Source: Durusdinium trenchii (taxonomy: Eukaryota > Sar > Dinophyceae > Suessiales > Symbiodiniaceae). From it: a stretch of 64,000 nucleotides of DNA. The stretch covers positions 663,518 through 727,517 of the forward strand of contig CAXAMN010025628.1 of assembly GCA_963970005.1 (NCBI GenBank), written 5' to 3'. A program made the translations under genes and the position numbers. Shown in pieces: positions 1 through 11,951 of this stretch; the stretch's first letter is position 1, and every line of letters begins with the position of its first letter. The notes under the pieces were generated by a model. That model was not told the DNA's origin. It searched no databases and saw nothing but the letters and a program-made list of their open reading frames with translations.

Positions 1-53
1 GTTGTTGTTGTGGTGGTTGTTGTTGTTGTGGTTGTTGTTGTGGTTGTTTGCTC
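1..53. repeat. (GTT)n-rich microsatellite
   Basis: The window opens in an imperfect GTT/GTG trinucleotide repeat. It gives a run of valines in one frame, which is an artefact and not a protein. Confidence 0.9.
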
Positions 54-1068
54 GTTATCTTCTTCATTCTGGGTAGATTCTCCAAGATTTACATGCCCTT
101 TGTGCATCCAAAGCCGTGGACCCGCATGCTTTTCGGTCCAACCCCTCCGAACATCGGCCCGGAAAGGTCCGGCGTGTCAAAGCGCTGAAGTCGCGGGGAA
201 CGGTTGCGGCTTGTATTGGTGCAGGAAGGTGGGTCATGCTTTCCATGTTGGGGCAGTTGTTCCGGGCAGACGAAACTACACATATAACCCAAACTTGAAG
301 ATTACGTTCTTTCGCAGCCTGGGTTTCAAAATCATCCACCTTCCCCCTGTGAGACCCTAAGAAACTGGACCCTCAAATGGAAAGGGATGAAAGGGCAAGG
401 GGTCGGGTCCGTACCCCTTACTGTCACGGTGTCGGTCCGTTTTCTCTGCGGAGGGTCCAACGATGTCCCAGGAATTCTTAGGGTATGTGAAGTTACCAAC
501 TTTGTGGTGGTTGCACATATGTTCACTTTCAATCTTTACTTGGGATGATTGATCCCTTTTCAAGTGGATTGACACCAACCAGCGCCGCTCCCCGCATGCG
601 GCCTGTTGGCGAAGCGAACCGAACTGCGAACCGACGAGGACCTCCCACGGAGCCGACAGGAGTGGTTTGTTTGGATTGGGGGTTGGGAGAGGAAGGCTGA
701 TGAAGTGAGAAAGGCATGTAGTCTAGAGTCTAGTTGGTATTGACCCATGAAAGGACCCAAGATATTCTGTTTCAGAAGTTGAGAGACCGGCGACGGTGGA
801 AGCTATAGACTATAGACATTGAGTTGCTGTGAGAGTGGACATGAGTGGACAGTTTGGCCGATATTCTAGTTATATAATGTAAATATACCTAAATATGCTA
901 CCTATTGATTGCACTTGGTTCGCAAACTCGATAGATACATGAACACTTATGAAAACCCTTGAGAGGATATTGGACCTCCACTTCAGAAATTTCAGGACAC
1001 TATTCAACCGTGGGCCCACATGGTCCCATGTCCAATCTCCTTTGCAACCACCTTCGGAGCTTGCTCCC
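54..1068. other. Intergenic, nothing recognised
   Basis: Only short open frames without recognisable motifs are present. I see no repeat, RNA gene or clear splice pair that I can defend. Confidence 0.5.
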
Positions 1069-1377
1069 TCAGATGGTCTCATGGTTCCGAGTCGACTTGC
1101 TCCAGGTTCGGACCGTGCTCGAAGCAGAGGCGCATGCATCAAAGGATCGTCGGTTCTCGGGGGCGACGACTTCCGAGGCGGAAGCGGCGACGGTCAAGGT
1201 GGCCGGCTGTTGTATAAGGACCGTGCCACGTTCCATGTAGAATGTAGAAGGATCCAGGACAGCAGATGAAAAGGTGTGAAAAGCTGACACCTTCATAAAG
1301 ACCAGATGATCCACCAGCGTGATCGCAATGTGTCTATAGTTTCGGTCCAAAACTTCAAACAATATGAGCTTGCCCAT
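1069..1377 (-). CDS. Weak hypothetical ORF, possible exon
   Basis: This is a 102-codon minus-strand frame. Its first 40 or so residues (start MGKLILFEVLDRNYRHIAIT) have ordinary globular composition, while the rest is Ser/Thr/Ala-rich and less convincing. Another minus-strand frame overlaps it upstream (1293-1661), so the true frame could switch at an intron. I recognise no domain. It may be part of a split gene or chance. Confidence 0.18.
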   Translation of the reverse strand: MGKLILFEVLDRNYRHIAITLVDHLVFMKVSAFHTFSSAVLDPSTFYMERGTVLIQQPATLTVAASASEVVAPENRRSFDACASASSTVRTWSKSTRNHETI

Positions 1378-2223
1378 GGCATCGCTGGATCCATAGTTCG
1401 TTCAGACACAAACACCACGCGCACGTTTTCTCCCGCAGGTGCTGGAGAATGAGGACTTTGACTGGGCCAGGCCAATGACGGACCTCTCCAAGGCAGCAAG
1501 TTGGGGCACAGTCGCAGGGTGAGGTCCTGCAGCTTGTTGATGTGTTTTAACGGTCCACACCCTGTTTGCTCATCCCTTAACTGCAGGATCCCCTGAGTAA
1601 ACCGTTTCATTGTTTGGGAAAAGGTTGCTGGTTGTGAGACGATCTGCTTAGCCCACACCATGACACATGATCCAATGAGAGCACGTCTTGGAATCTCGGG
1701 TGGGGCCGCTGAGAAGGAGCTTTGAAAGCTAGCTTCGCGCAGCGATGGCGCTTCCCCAGCAGGTTTCTTCCACTAACTGATGGCATGTGTTCGGCATGGT
1801 TTCTTCCGCCCCTTTTCTCCCCAGATATTCTAAATGAAACGGGCGACCGCCCGTTTCCGCGACCGACATTGCACATCATTGCACCCGTGGCGAGCATGAG
1901 ATTCTGAGAATCAGGGCTGGTTTCATGCTTTGGAAGCCCTCAACATGGACACCTTGCAAGTGAAAGCTGGCCAATCGAAGGACAAGACAGGTAACATTTG
2001 GTTCACGTCCAAGTGAGTGGGAGTGTAAATCTCGACCAATAATCATCCCTGATTGGTGCTCAAACTCAAAAGGAGGTAGCTTGAGATCCTTGGTTAGTCA
2101 ATGTTGATGATCGTTTGAGCACCTACCTATATAACTGCATCAGGAAAATAATCTAATGACCTACCGAGTTCTATTGTATGAGGTCTTGGGGCCGGTTGTG
2201 GCGCTTGCTGCGTTACTCTAATT
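1378..2223. other. Intergenic, nothing recognised
   Basis: A minus-strand frame (to 1661) and short ORFs on both strands occur here, none with a domain or convincing splice signals. Confidence 0.45.
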
Positions 2224-2257
2224 ATATACTGTAATATATATAATATATATATATTGT
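2224..2257. repeat. AT-rich (TA)n tract
   Basis: A short TA-dominated tract, typical of the many in this window. Confidence 0.85.
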
Positions 2258-2486
2258 TTTGTAGTATTGTGCTTTTGGACATCTTCTGTATTCTTGGGAT
2301 TGGTGAGTTTCATTGGCGTCTTCGGGTCAGCTGCTGTGGCATACCTTGGTCAACACAGCTTTCCAGTTCCTGGTCTCTTACAATTCGGCCTTTGGACAAT
2401 CAGCCGCACGAATACTTGTGAGGCCGTCAGCAAGAGGGTAGAACCCAAAAAGCTGGTGGTTTTGTCAAAACCACACCTATGAAGGG

Positions 2487-2536
2487 GAAAGAGAAAGAAA
2501 GAAAGAAAGAAACAGAGAGAGAGAGAGAGAGAACAC
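2487..2536. repeat. (GAAA)n/(GA)n microsatellite
   Basis: A GAAA tetranucleotide repeat runs directly into a GA dinucleotide repeat. Confidence 0.9.
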
Positions 2537-2599
2537 AAACACAAAAGCAGCGAACACATCCGAACACACTTTCTCGCCATGCATGTCCCTCAAGGGAAT

Positions 2600-2751
2600 G
2601 TGATTTGTCTGCTCAAATACATGCGTGCGACGTCCGTCGGTGGAATACACGGATGCGGACGTACCGCACGCGCCAGGGTCGTTTCACCGTTGAGGACCTT
2701 TGCACGGCACCGGGGCGGGACGCAGCCGGTCGTGACGGGCTCCAGTCGCAG
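2600..2751 (+). CDS. Candidate exon, unknown gene
   Basis: An open frame (residues such as RWNTRMRTYRTRQGRFTVED) ends exactly at a consensus 5' splice site, CAG|GTGAGT, with the donor GT at 2752. The upstream edge is not fixed: the same frame stays open back through the GAAA/GA microsatellite, which is unlikely to be coding. Local CpG density is higher than in the flanks. No family is recognised. Confidence 0.25.
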
Positions 2752-5482
2752 GTGAGTCTTCGAGAGTCTGACTTTGTTCGGCACCAAAACATCAAAGAAA
2801 CCTGACCACCTCGGTTTGGAATGTTCCCCCTGAACTTCCCAGTTCAAGTTCAAGCTACCAAATGTGCACTCCGTGTAGTGAGCGTACCTTGGTTATTCCA
2901 TGTTATTCCCTCTTCTGCCTCTTCTGGGCAAGAAAGTACAATCAGTCTTGTGTAGCTTTTGTTTGCCCTGGTGTCACTTTGGTGCGCTTTCTCCCCGAAC
3001 TGATTCAAAAAATCAAAAGCAACGTTCCCCAAACTGGGCCGTTGGTTGGGGTTTGAACTTGGAACGTGTTCTGGCATGATTTGGCATGCCATGGCGGGGA
3101 CCCTCTCGGAATCCATCGGAATCCATCGCAATCCCCGCAGCAATGTCCTGCCTCTCTCCGCTGGGATAGGCAACATTTCCGCGACTGTGAAAAGACCCTT
3201 TGAGAGCTAAATGAGTTAGTGCATGCTAGTGCGTTTGTTTATTGTTGCAAATGTTGCTGCAGACGTCAATAATTATATATGATAAATACCTAAATAAATC
3301 TATATAATTATATATATATGATTATGTGCGAACATATGTATATATATATATAATGCAATATGATTCAGTATGATGCAAAAAATACATATATATATATATT
3401 ATAGATAAAAATTAATATATGTATATATAATAGAATATATAATATATAATGCACGGTTCTAATTGATGTGGTTCCTAGGCTCCCTGATTTCAGGCTAGCA
3501 TTAGATGTTTTTGGCAGTTGTTGTTTTTTAATTTCGTGCTACAAGTCGCTCGACGTTAATGCCCGAGAAAGAACACACACACACAATACACAAATATACA
3601 AATATATATATATATATAGAAAGTCAAGGATACCTTTGGTTGATTTTGATCATTTTGTCCCACTACAACCTCCCATCGACGGCCTTTATGTGCCGCTTTT
3701 GCCCTTGCTGTCACTCCATGGATCTCCACGATCAGGTCTACATGAACGACCGGAAACGGCCATCCACCAGTTGGGCACCCTGGTTGGGGGTCCACAAAGC
3801 CCACTTCTGACCGCTCAGTAGGGAATGAGGATCCAGTTCGGCATCTCTGGGGCTCACTAGGTCATTCCCGAGTCGCACCAGTCTGAGTTTGAACTCTTTT
3901 TGACATGCACCAGAAATTCCCAAAACAAGAGGTGCCTTTTTTTCAGAGGGGTGCCCAAAACATCCACGCACTTGAAGAAACACCACTGCTGATTGAGCTT
4001 TGGAACTGCTGATGCAGATCTTTGTGGTCTCCCCGATCAAAGAAGGATCTTAGACCATACCCTGCCCGCAGCCCGCGTTGGGCTTTCGAGGGTCCGATGT
4101 ACAGCCCCCATTGTTTGGGAGTGGAATTCGGTTCCTGAGTTTTTGCTTCAGAAGATGTTGTTTTCCAGAATTTTTGCTCTGGAAGTCCAGGTCCGGAATT
4201 CTGTTCAATCTTCTTGCCCGTGCCGTCCCTTATATAAGAAGATATTGAGAAGAGGCCAGCGGATAATCGTACATTCACAAACGTAAGACTGTTTGGGTAA
4301 CTTCACACCAATGGTTGACATCCTCTTGTTTTGGCAGGGCAGTCAGGGCAGTAGTCAGGGCAGTGGGCCATGTTTTGGCTCTCATTTTTGTGGCACTTTC
4401 CGAAGCCCAACTAGGGCATCAACACCCTTTTTGCGGGTCACCCCAATTCAGTAGCTACAACGTGTTTCCAAAACAGAGCAAATACATGCAAATACCGTAG
4501 AATGCAGCAGGCACCAGGCTGCAACATGCTATAACCAAACGGAGACCTCAACCACTATCCCCCATGTTCTCCACTTGGCCAGCTGCGTGGCTTTTCTCGC
4601 CGTCTCGCAAACTTTGGCCACATTCTGACACGCTTCCGAGGCCGTCCCCCATTGACTCATTGACCCACGAGACATGGGGAAGCGCACACCAATTCACATC
4701 CAATATCCTACGCCTTCGGGGATGCACAAAGCCAGTGCATGAAGCTCCAAATATGGATGGCTGTCCACATCATGACCATCGACTGACCTCCCACGGCGGA
4801 AAAGCCACTCGCACAGAAGGGGTGACCCTGGTGACCCTTATGTTAGTGATTGCAGACATGCGCACCCAGCTTGAAACGTCAGTCAGCCTGCCACTACATA
4901 TGTGCCAGGCCCAGCGCCCTATAGGACCTTCCAGGCGCTGCCGCGCGGTGCTGGGCGCTGCCGCGCTGGGGGGAAGAAAGGTACGACATGTAAATTACTG
5001 AATAAGCTGGTATCTCATGGGTCCATTTGCTTGAGCAAAGTATGCAGGGCAAGTTTAGCCGTCTAAGAGCTAGCAAGTTCACCAGACCTTCCCGCTTGAT
5101 GTGTTCGGGATTCGGTGGTGTTTGATCTTTGAGATGCAGAAAGTGGACTTTGTGAGACCTGTGGCCTTTTCGTAGCAACAAAGCACTTGCTGGGCTCATG
5201 TTGCAAATTCCGCGCGTCATGACACTTTACATGAACTTTGCTTGATTGTTTTCGGCATTGTCAGATTTACAGATGCCCTCCACCAGCCCGAACATGCATG
5301 GTTTGGGATTTGTGGGGCCCCTGTCCGAACGTCCGACAGGTTCCAGGGCTAGCCGACTTGGACATGGAGGACCTCAAAGAGGTGAGGATGGCGTTGCCAT
5401 CAGACGTTCCGGTGGAGGTGTTCTTCGGTGGTTCTTCGGTTCACGGGCGTTGTTTTTCCGTGCAAAATAAGTAAAACGTGTG
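2752..5482. other. Gene-poor stretch with AT-rich microsatellites
   Basis: Contains an AT-rich zone of interrupted (TA)n tracts (about 3265-3455) and a (CA)n to (TA)n tract (about 3575-3620). A 145-codon frame at 4564-5001 has no recognisable domain and is left uncalled. Confidence 0.5.
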
Positions 5483-5567
5483 TACCAGGACCCTCCAAGG
5501 GGTGCCCAATGGAAGCCTATAGGTAGTGTGGGGTAGTCCATTGGACACCCCTTGGAGGGTCCAGGTA
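5483..5567 (+). mobile_element. 85-bp foldback (MITE-like) element, copy A
   Basis: Two 31-bp arms (5483-5513 and 5537-5567) are inverted complements at 29 of 31 positions and flank a 23-nt loop. A second copy lies at 9733-9817 in opposite orientation and differs at one of 85 positions. Both copies begin TACC and end GGTA, so the element may be CC...GG flanked by a duplicated TA, as for Tc1/mariner-type insertions. That assignment is inference. No coding capacity. Confidence 0.8.
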
Positions 5568-6629
5568 TTCTCAACACATGTGTTTTTTGTGTGCCCTTCG
5601 GCCTGGGTTCAATTTTGACAGACACCTGCAGAGGGTATGAAGAGGCGATTTGGAAGCCATCAATTTGTTGTGTGGTCAATAAGGGCAATGAACTTTGGAG
5701 ACCATGTCGCCAAGCTCTTGGATTCACACAGGATCTCGCAGATAATTCTCATCAATTCTCCGTGGACTGGACGTTCCAAGGGTGTGAAGCAAAGCCTTGT
5801 TTGTTATTATAGTATATACTGTGGTTGGGAGTAGAAGGCATAAGTGGGCCCCAAGTTGGGTGGTTTATATGGCCCCCCCGTGCCCAGAAAATCTGGGGGC
5901 TCTACTGTACTAACCATCTACTCTTGAAACCAATGCCGCCGCCCGCCTCCTCAGGCCACCGCCGCCGCCATCGCGGCTGCAGAGGAGAGATGTTCTGGGC
6001 GCGGTGACCGGTCGCGGCGGAGATTTTGGTATCCAATGCTTGTTTGGAAGTTTAAGTTGATGAAACATGAGCCAATTCTGTCAAACAACTAACAACAGGA
6101 GCATTCATTTTCATGACATGGCCATTGGATGCTTGCAGCTGCTGCCAAGACCAGCCGCTTAGCAATAAACGCATGTGAAAAAGACATGACTCAAGCTTCC
6201 TGTTGGGTAATCTACTATGGCTATGGGAAACTGGCCAAGACACACTCCCTGTTGGTCGCTGGCTCGCCCGCCCTGCCCCGACCACTGTGTTGAGCTATAG
6301 GAGCAGGAGGGCCTGCAGGCGGACGGGTCAAAGGACCACTCCGATGGAATGCTGCAGCAGGTTTGCTGGAAATACCTGGTCACAGGATGAGATTGACATA
6401 GATTGACATGTGGTCAAAGGACCAGTCCCTTCCTGCAGTGTTTTTTTCTCAGTGTGGAAGTATGATTCATGAAGAATGGAACAACATGCGTGTCACAGAG
6501 TCACTAGATGGCGATCAGGTCCTGCGTCATATCATTCAGATTCATTCAGATATATTCAGATCACCCAGAGTTTTAATCGTGATCGCATGATTCATTGATT
6601 TCCCATGATTCAGATCTGATAAGTCCGCT
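5568..6629. other. Intergenic, nothing recognised
   Basis: No defensible gene. A small cluster of ATTCAGAT-like direct repeats lies around 6533-6570. Confidence 0.5.
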
Positions 6630-7400
6630 TTGCGCATTTCAGTTGCCAATTGGACTCCTCACCAGGCACCCCGACCTGAGGGAAGGCCCGGTACCCGTTG
6701 TAGTTTTTTCTGCGAGGTGCGTTGCTTGATGTTGTTTGCAATGTTTTTTGGGCTCTTCAAGTGTGGTGCGTTGGTCCACCTGTTAACAGTGCTCCAATGG
6801 CTGTTCATCTCTAGACTCTCTAGAGAGTCTAGTGGAGTTTTCATTTTTTTGCATTGCAATCCTAATGGGAGTTTCAAAAGATACATAGAGATTGGTATTC
6901 ATAAAGCATTCATACCATCATTGCTCCATCCAACGACTTCCAAAGTATACGTAGAACTAAGGCACTTCCCTCGTCAGGGAAATCGAGTGCACAGAAAAAC
7001 TCAAGATATAGCTAGGCTGGCTCGCATGGTCATAGAATCCTTGGATCGGCGACCGTTTTCCGAGCCATCAGCCATCATGCTGTTTTTCCTCGTGTTGTAT
7101 GCTCAGAAGATGCGCTTCTTCAGGAATTCGGCCAACTGCCTTGGTTTGGGTTCAGCTGGGCGAATTGCCCCATCTTCCACCAGTGTGGAGCGCCTGGTAC
7201 GACAGGACGGACCCCGACCCCGGTCGCGGACGGCCGTCGACTCGAGGTCGCGACATGTGGAAGATGTGCCCTACAAGGAGTGCCCTGGGGGAGCCAAGAT
7301 GTGCGCATGGTGTGCTTCTGCACCAAGACCGAGGTTGAGTTGCTTTGTGGATGAAACACCCCCGAATCCCCGAAAAGAAACCACTTATAGAGGTGGTTGA
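6630..7400 (+). CDS. Hypothetical 256-codon ORF
   Basis: An uninterrupted frame of 256 codons, long for chance at this base composition. I recognise no domain. It has a hydrophobic stretch near the N-terminus (around residues 33-60) and a basic, Arg-rich C-terminal half. The frame crosses a perfect 22-bp palindrome at 6811-6832. Overlapping minus-strand frames exist, so coding strand is uncertain. It may be a real exon, a fusion of coding and non-coding DNA, or chance. Confidence 0.22.
   Translation: MRISVANWTPHQAPRPEGRPGTRCSFFCEVRCLMLFAMFFGLFKCGALVHLLTVLQWLFISRLSRESSGVFIFLHCNPNGSFKRYIEIGIHKAFIPSLLHPTTSKVYVELRHFPRQGNRVHRKTQDIARLARMVIESLDRRPFSEPSAIMLFFLVLYAQKMRFFRNSANCLGLGSAGRIAPSSTSVERLVRQDGPRPRSRTAVDSRSRHVEDVPYKECPGGAKMCAWCASAPRPRLSCFVDETPPNPRKETTYRGG
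6811..6832. repeat. Perfect 22-bp palindrome
   Basis: Equal to its own reverse complement over 22 bp. It is built from CTAGACTCTC and its complement. Confidence 0.9.
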
Positions 7401-9720
7401 CCTGACCTGCCTGGTCATTTGCTGTGTTGCACGTGCATGTGCGTGACACACATACATTAGATTCGGTTATCCATCAAGGTCTAGATTCTGGTGCCAGACC
7501 CCAGCAGTGGGTTTGCAAGTTCCCCCTTAGCCTCGGTGCTGGGACTCCCAGGTTCCACCACAGGTATGCTGTACTTGGGAAGTGCAATAGCAAACAGAGA
7601 GAGTCCAGTCCAGGTTCATCAGTTTCTGGATGTGGTTCGCACAGCTCCATCGTTGGACAGGGATACTGGGGCGGGGTTTCGCCAGGAAGTTTGGGCCAAC
7701 ACCACCCAAAGCAACTTGCTCTTTGAGGCAGGCTGGTGAGCTAGGTCTTGAGCTGATGAGCTGAGTTTTCAATTGAAGTCATTTGTGTTTTGTCAGGTCA
7801 AGCTACAGACAAAAAACTCTTGAGCGCATGCACATCCTCAAATCACACGCTTTGCCGTCCTAGTTTGCTGGTGATTTGGCTGCGAAAGTGGGAGCGTTTC
7901 CCTTTTCTCAGCGATTTGGACGTCGTCGTGTGAACATTTGGTGACTTTAGCAACTGCACAAGCTCAAAGCAACACAACTCTTGGCTTGCGTGCGGGTGGG
8001 CATCGATTGGCTAAACCAAGCTCTTTGGCTGCAATTTAGGTTGGTACCACTCTACAACATCGTTCTGTAGAGGTTTGCAAATGATCCAAATATACCTGCA
8101 TTGGCATCCAAATTTTCATCCGGAAGTTTTGAAGGATCCTGAAGTGTTATCACCCCTGGTTATTGTCTATCTAAGATGCATCCAAAGATTTATGTATGCT
8201 GGGAAAGGCCTTCCAGCCGAAAGCCGTTCGCAAGCAGAGAGAGGTGTGGCGAAGCCCTGACCTGGTGAAGGAGCCTTCAGACGGGGAGCGTTCTCAGCGC
8301 GTTTGCCTTTTGCCTGGTTGACCCTTTCTTCTGACTTTTACTTTTGAGGTATTGTTTGTCGAACTGGGGGAAAGCAGTGGATGTGGGCTTAAAGGTTTTA
8401 AAGATTTGTGAGGGGCCAACATTGCTGTCCAGTTTACTTTGGCTTGGACCATCCAATAAGAGCACGAAACCATCCTCAGCATCCGCAGTTGGTGGACTCA
8501 AAGGTGAGTGGCAGAAGTTGGCATTGCACTTGGGGAGAGAACTCCGTGTCTTGTATAATTTGTATATATATATATACCAAGGACACATTTCTTGGATTGC
8601 CAATTTGAGATCTAAATTGCGTGGTGCAACTAGTGCAACAAAGGAGAATTGAAACATGTTCGCCTTGCAATTGTTATTGCTTAAATTAGACGACAGTCTC
8701 ACCCGGTGTGCATTTCTTTCAGCGATGCAAGTTGAGAGGCACACGAGATCGTAGCTTCAGCATGACTCAAGAGTTCTGCCGCTTTAGTGTGTTCAAAACA
8801 TTTAGACTTCCTTCTCATAACGGTTGACACCGGTATGTAATACAATAGGCAACCAGGTTTGTTCTACCGGATGAATACCTGGCAGAGCCAGATTTCCCTC
8901 CAAAAGTTGTCACTCTCACAAGTGAAGTGGCAAGCCCGCTGTTTTTGGTGGAACAGGGTCTTCCAGTCTTCCAAGGAAACTGGGTCTTCCTTTCAAGTTC
9001 GGCACGTTCACTCCATGGAAGCTAGTGGAACTGCTTCTTTCTGACTCACCAACCTCCCTGAGCTTTGGAACATGGCACCATTCGGCACCCTCGCTTGGTA
9101 TTTGGATGTATTGGGGTCTTCCTTCTGGGGTCCTGGCCGTGCCACGTCATCCCCACGTCATCCCCATCGTTCGGCGGATTGGATTCCCCAGGAGTGGCAG
9201 CTCCCAAACCCCAAGCTGGGCCGGCGGAAGAAGCCCCGCCTCACCCGCTGGATGCCTGGATCGGAAATACACAACGGGTAGGGATGGCCATGGAAGAGCG
9301 GATGAGACTGGGATTTGTACTTTTTGTCCATCTCTCATTTACTCATTGGAGGGCATTGCGGCATTACGCTTGAGTGGACACTAAGACTAAGCATGATTGC
9401 AACGAGGATTTAACACCAGAAAGTTCCCTTTCATGACTGGACACAAACGATTTTCCCAGCTCACCGGCTGACTGGCATGAAAACTGGCACAACAAGGCCT
9501 TGCACCTTGCAAGACCCCTCAAGAACAAAGTGAACAAAGATAACAAAGCAAGCATGCTGAAATGCTGAAACGAATTTAGGACTTATTTGGACCATTTTGG
9601 ATCCATGATAGGTGAAGTCTCTTCGAACACCCCGAAAGTCGACTTCGAGAGGCCAAAGATCGCACTGTTCGGTTCAGAGGGCTGAACATGAAGTGTCCCA
9701 GATCATCCACGGAATTGCTG
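7401..9720. other. Gene-poor stretch
   Basis: Several 60-155-codon frames on both strands lack motifs. The longest (minus strand, 8277-8744) crosses a TA microsatellite and has no recognisable domain. Nothing called. Confidence 0.45.
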
Positions 9721-9732
9721 CATATGTGTATA

Positions 9733-9817
9733 TACCTGGACCCTCCAAGGAGTGTCCAATGGACTACCCCACACTACCTATAGGCTTCCATTGGGCACCC
9801 CTTGGAGGGTCCTGGTA
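9733..9817 (-). mobile_element. 85-bp foldback (MITE-like) element, copy B
   Basis: Reverse complement of the element at 5483-5567 with one mismatch in 85, including a perfectly conserved 23-nt loop. Here the inverted repeat extends outward to 43-bp arms (9721-9763 and 9787-9829, 40 of 43 matching), because the flanks CATATGTGTATA and its complement also pair. Either the insertion hit a palindromic AT site, or the flanks belong to a longer version of the element. Confidence 0.8.
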
Positions 9818-9829
9818 TATACACATATG

Positions 9830-11575
9830 TTATTTTTTCCACTGATGCGTTCCCCATTTGATGAGAAGCGTTCTCCATGGACGTCCGGTTTCCGTCCGAA
9901 GTCCGTGGCTCAGTGAGACTCGATGGATGGTCCAGGCCGCCGCACCTGAGGTGCTTGGTCCATGGGGTCGGAGATTTTCGCGGAGGAGGCCAAGAAAGGC
10001 GGAGCGGACGGATTCGATTGATTCAGATTGATGGACACGGCAGTGGAGGAGGGTACGAAACAGCTCAAAACCATGCTATAGTAATCTATAACATTGTATA
10101 TATATATATAGCAACAGGACAAAGGACTCTTTGACCACACGGCTTCCTCACAATCACAGGATTCAGGATGTCACTAACCCCACCAAAACATGTTTGATGT
10201 TCTATGGGGAAATACCCTTCTGGTGAAAAACGCAACCTGTTATACGTATATCTTCCCCAGTTCAATTAGCAAATCTCAGAAAACCATCCAAGGGATCACC
10301 AACGGAGACCTACATGACTTGGTGGGTTTCCATGGCGCACTCCGTCCAGGTTTTCATCCCTCTGCAGGCGCTGGCCCTGATCTAGAACAGGGAGCTGAAG
10401 CTCTTGAGAGGTGCGATGTGGACAAGTTGCGCAAAGGGAGGAGAACAGCAGTTTTACGGACACCATTCGAAGGAGAAACATCTACAGCATGTTGCTCGCT
10501 TGGAGACTGGAGACTAAAGCACCATGTGTACATATGGAATCACAGACAGTATACTGGCCTTTGAGGGGACTTGTTCTCCTGGCCTATGTATATCTATGAC
10601 AGGTTCCTGACGGGCGTTTTAGACAGGCAGAGCTTGCGGAGTGTAGCACGTGCGGAGCATCTGCAGCATGTGGCTTTCCTTCTATCCAGTGTGGAGCACG
10701 ACCTGACAAGAGATGATTCAGGCCTTTGTGATTTCCAGTGGGTGAAAGATAATTGTTGTCGTCCAGATCAAAATTTGATAGACACTTATTTGTGGAGGGG
10801 ACCCCAGCATCACATTACATCTCAACACTCTCATTACATCAGATTACATGGCTTATTGTGTGGTTTCCAAAGTGTACCTGCAGAATTTGTTTTGGAGGGC
10901 ATATCAGAAAAGGATGTTCATGTTCTCCGAGTGGGTTAGAGTCGAAGGAGATATGATGGGCCATGGTTCATGTTCTCAAGCGCTTGAACAATTGAACATC
11001 AACCTGGCCAGTCCGTTTGCTACATTGAATTGGGCTCCGTTCATCGGATAGCCAGGCCGGACACCTCTGCCAGTTGGGCCGCCGAGAACAAGATTCAGCG
11101 CGATTTCGGTCAGACCCCAGCAGATGTTGATTTGGTACATGGTCATGGTTGGTGCCCAAGTGGGGGGGACCCACTTGCTCAGCTCTAACTGCCTGGCCCA
11201 GTTGCTGTTTGTCACTGCTTACCGTATCACTTCTTGCTGGGCTTGGGCTAAAGTGATGACAGTCCTGCAGACATGCCTTTGGCGCAGGTCACCAGGCAGA
11301 ACCCCGGTACTGTAGCGGTCACGCATGAATATCCTCACCCTCGCCCTCGCCCTGAGAATTGTGAGCAAGGTGGTGTGGCAACAATCAGCAACACAGCATG
11401 ATATCCTGCTCTTGTCTCCCCCACGGGGTCGCAAGTATGCACATAGAGAGAGAGAGAGAGAGTTATAGTTTATTTTATATTGATGTAGATTCGAGATGTG
11501 CGTTGCTCTCCGCGGAAGGATGCACCCTAGATGCTAGCCGTTACATGTTCACACATGTTCATCAATCTCATTCAG
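9830..11575. other. Gene-poor stretch
   Basis: Contains a (TA)n tract near 10098 and a (GA)n tract at 11443-11462. Open frames at 10190-10564 and 10571-10939 show no family motifs. Confidence 0.45.
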
Positions 11576-11635
11576 GCCTTTGATCCCTATGGAGGCCTCC
11601 ATACCCTCTGCGAGGGTGATGTGTTCGACGCGAAG
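11576..11635 (+). CDS. Candidate 60-nt internal exon
   Basis: A 20-codon open segment (AFDPYGGLHTLCEGDVFDAK) is framed by an acceptor (TCATTCAG before 11576) and a strong donor (AAG|GTATGT after 11635). The length is a multiple of three and the composition is protein-like. I do not recognise the family and cannot identify neighbouring exons. Confidence 0.35.
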
Positions 11636-11951
11636 GTATGTAGGCCTCAACACGAACGTATGTTTGTCCTTTGGGGTCCCGGGCCAAGGCTCTTGGTTCT
11701 CCGATGGGCAGCCACTTGGGCGAACGATGGGGCACACGAAGCAGGGTCTGAGCATCTTCGTACCGACAAGCCCGGATGAGATCACTTATAACAATGACTG
11801 TCATGCATAAAATCAATCAATGGAGACATCTTCTTTCTAGAGATCATCCTGGAAAAGACAATCATTCTTTTGGCTATCCTGTTGATGAGCAAGTGGTGCA
11901 TCGCTGAAGTGCATGGAGATGTTTCGTTCGGCATGAAAACAGTGGTTAGGA

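Noticed and set aside
10-360. Open frame starting with a polyvaline run
   Set aside because: Encoded by the GTT microsatellite; no protein-like continuation.
4364-4383. Spliced-leader-like words (GCCATG then TTTTGGCTC)
   Set aside because: Needs a 2-base insertion and lacks the 5' and 3' ends of the leader. Judged chance.
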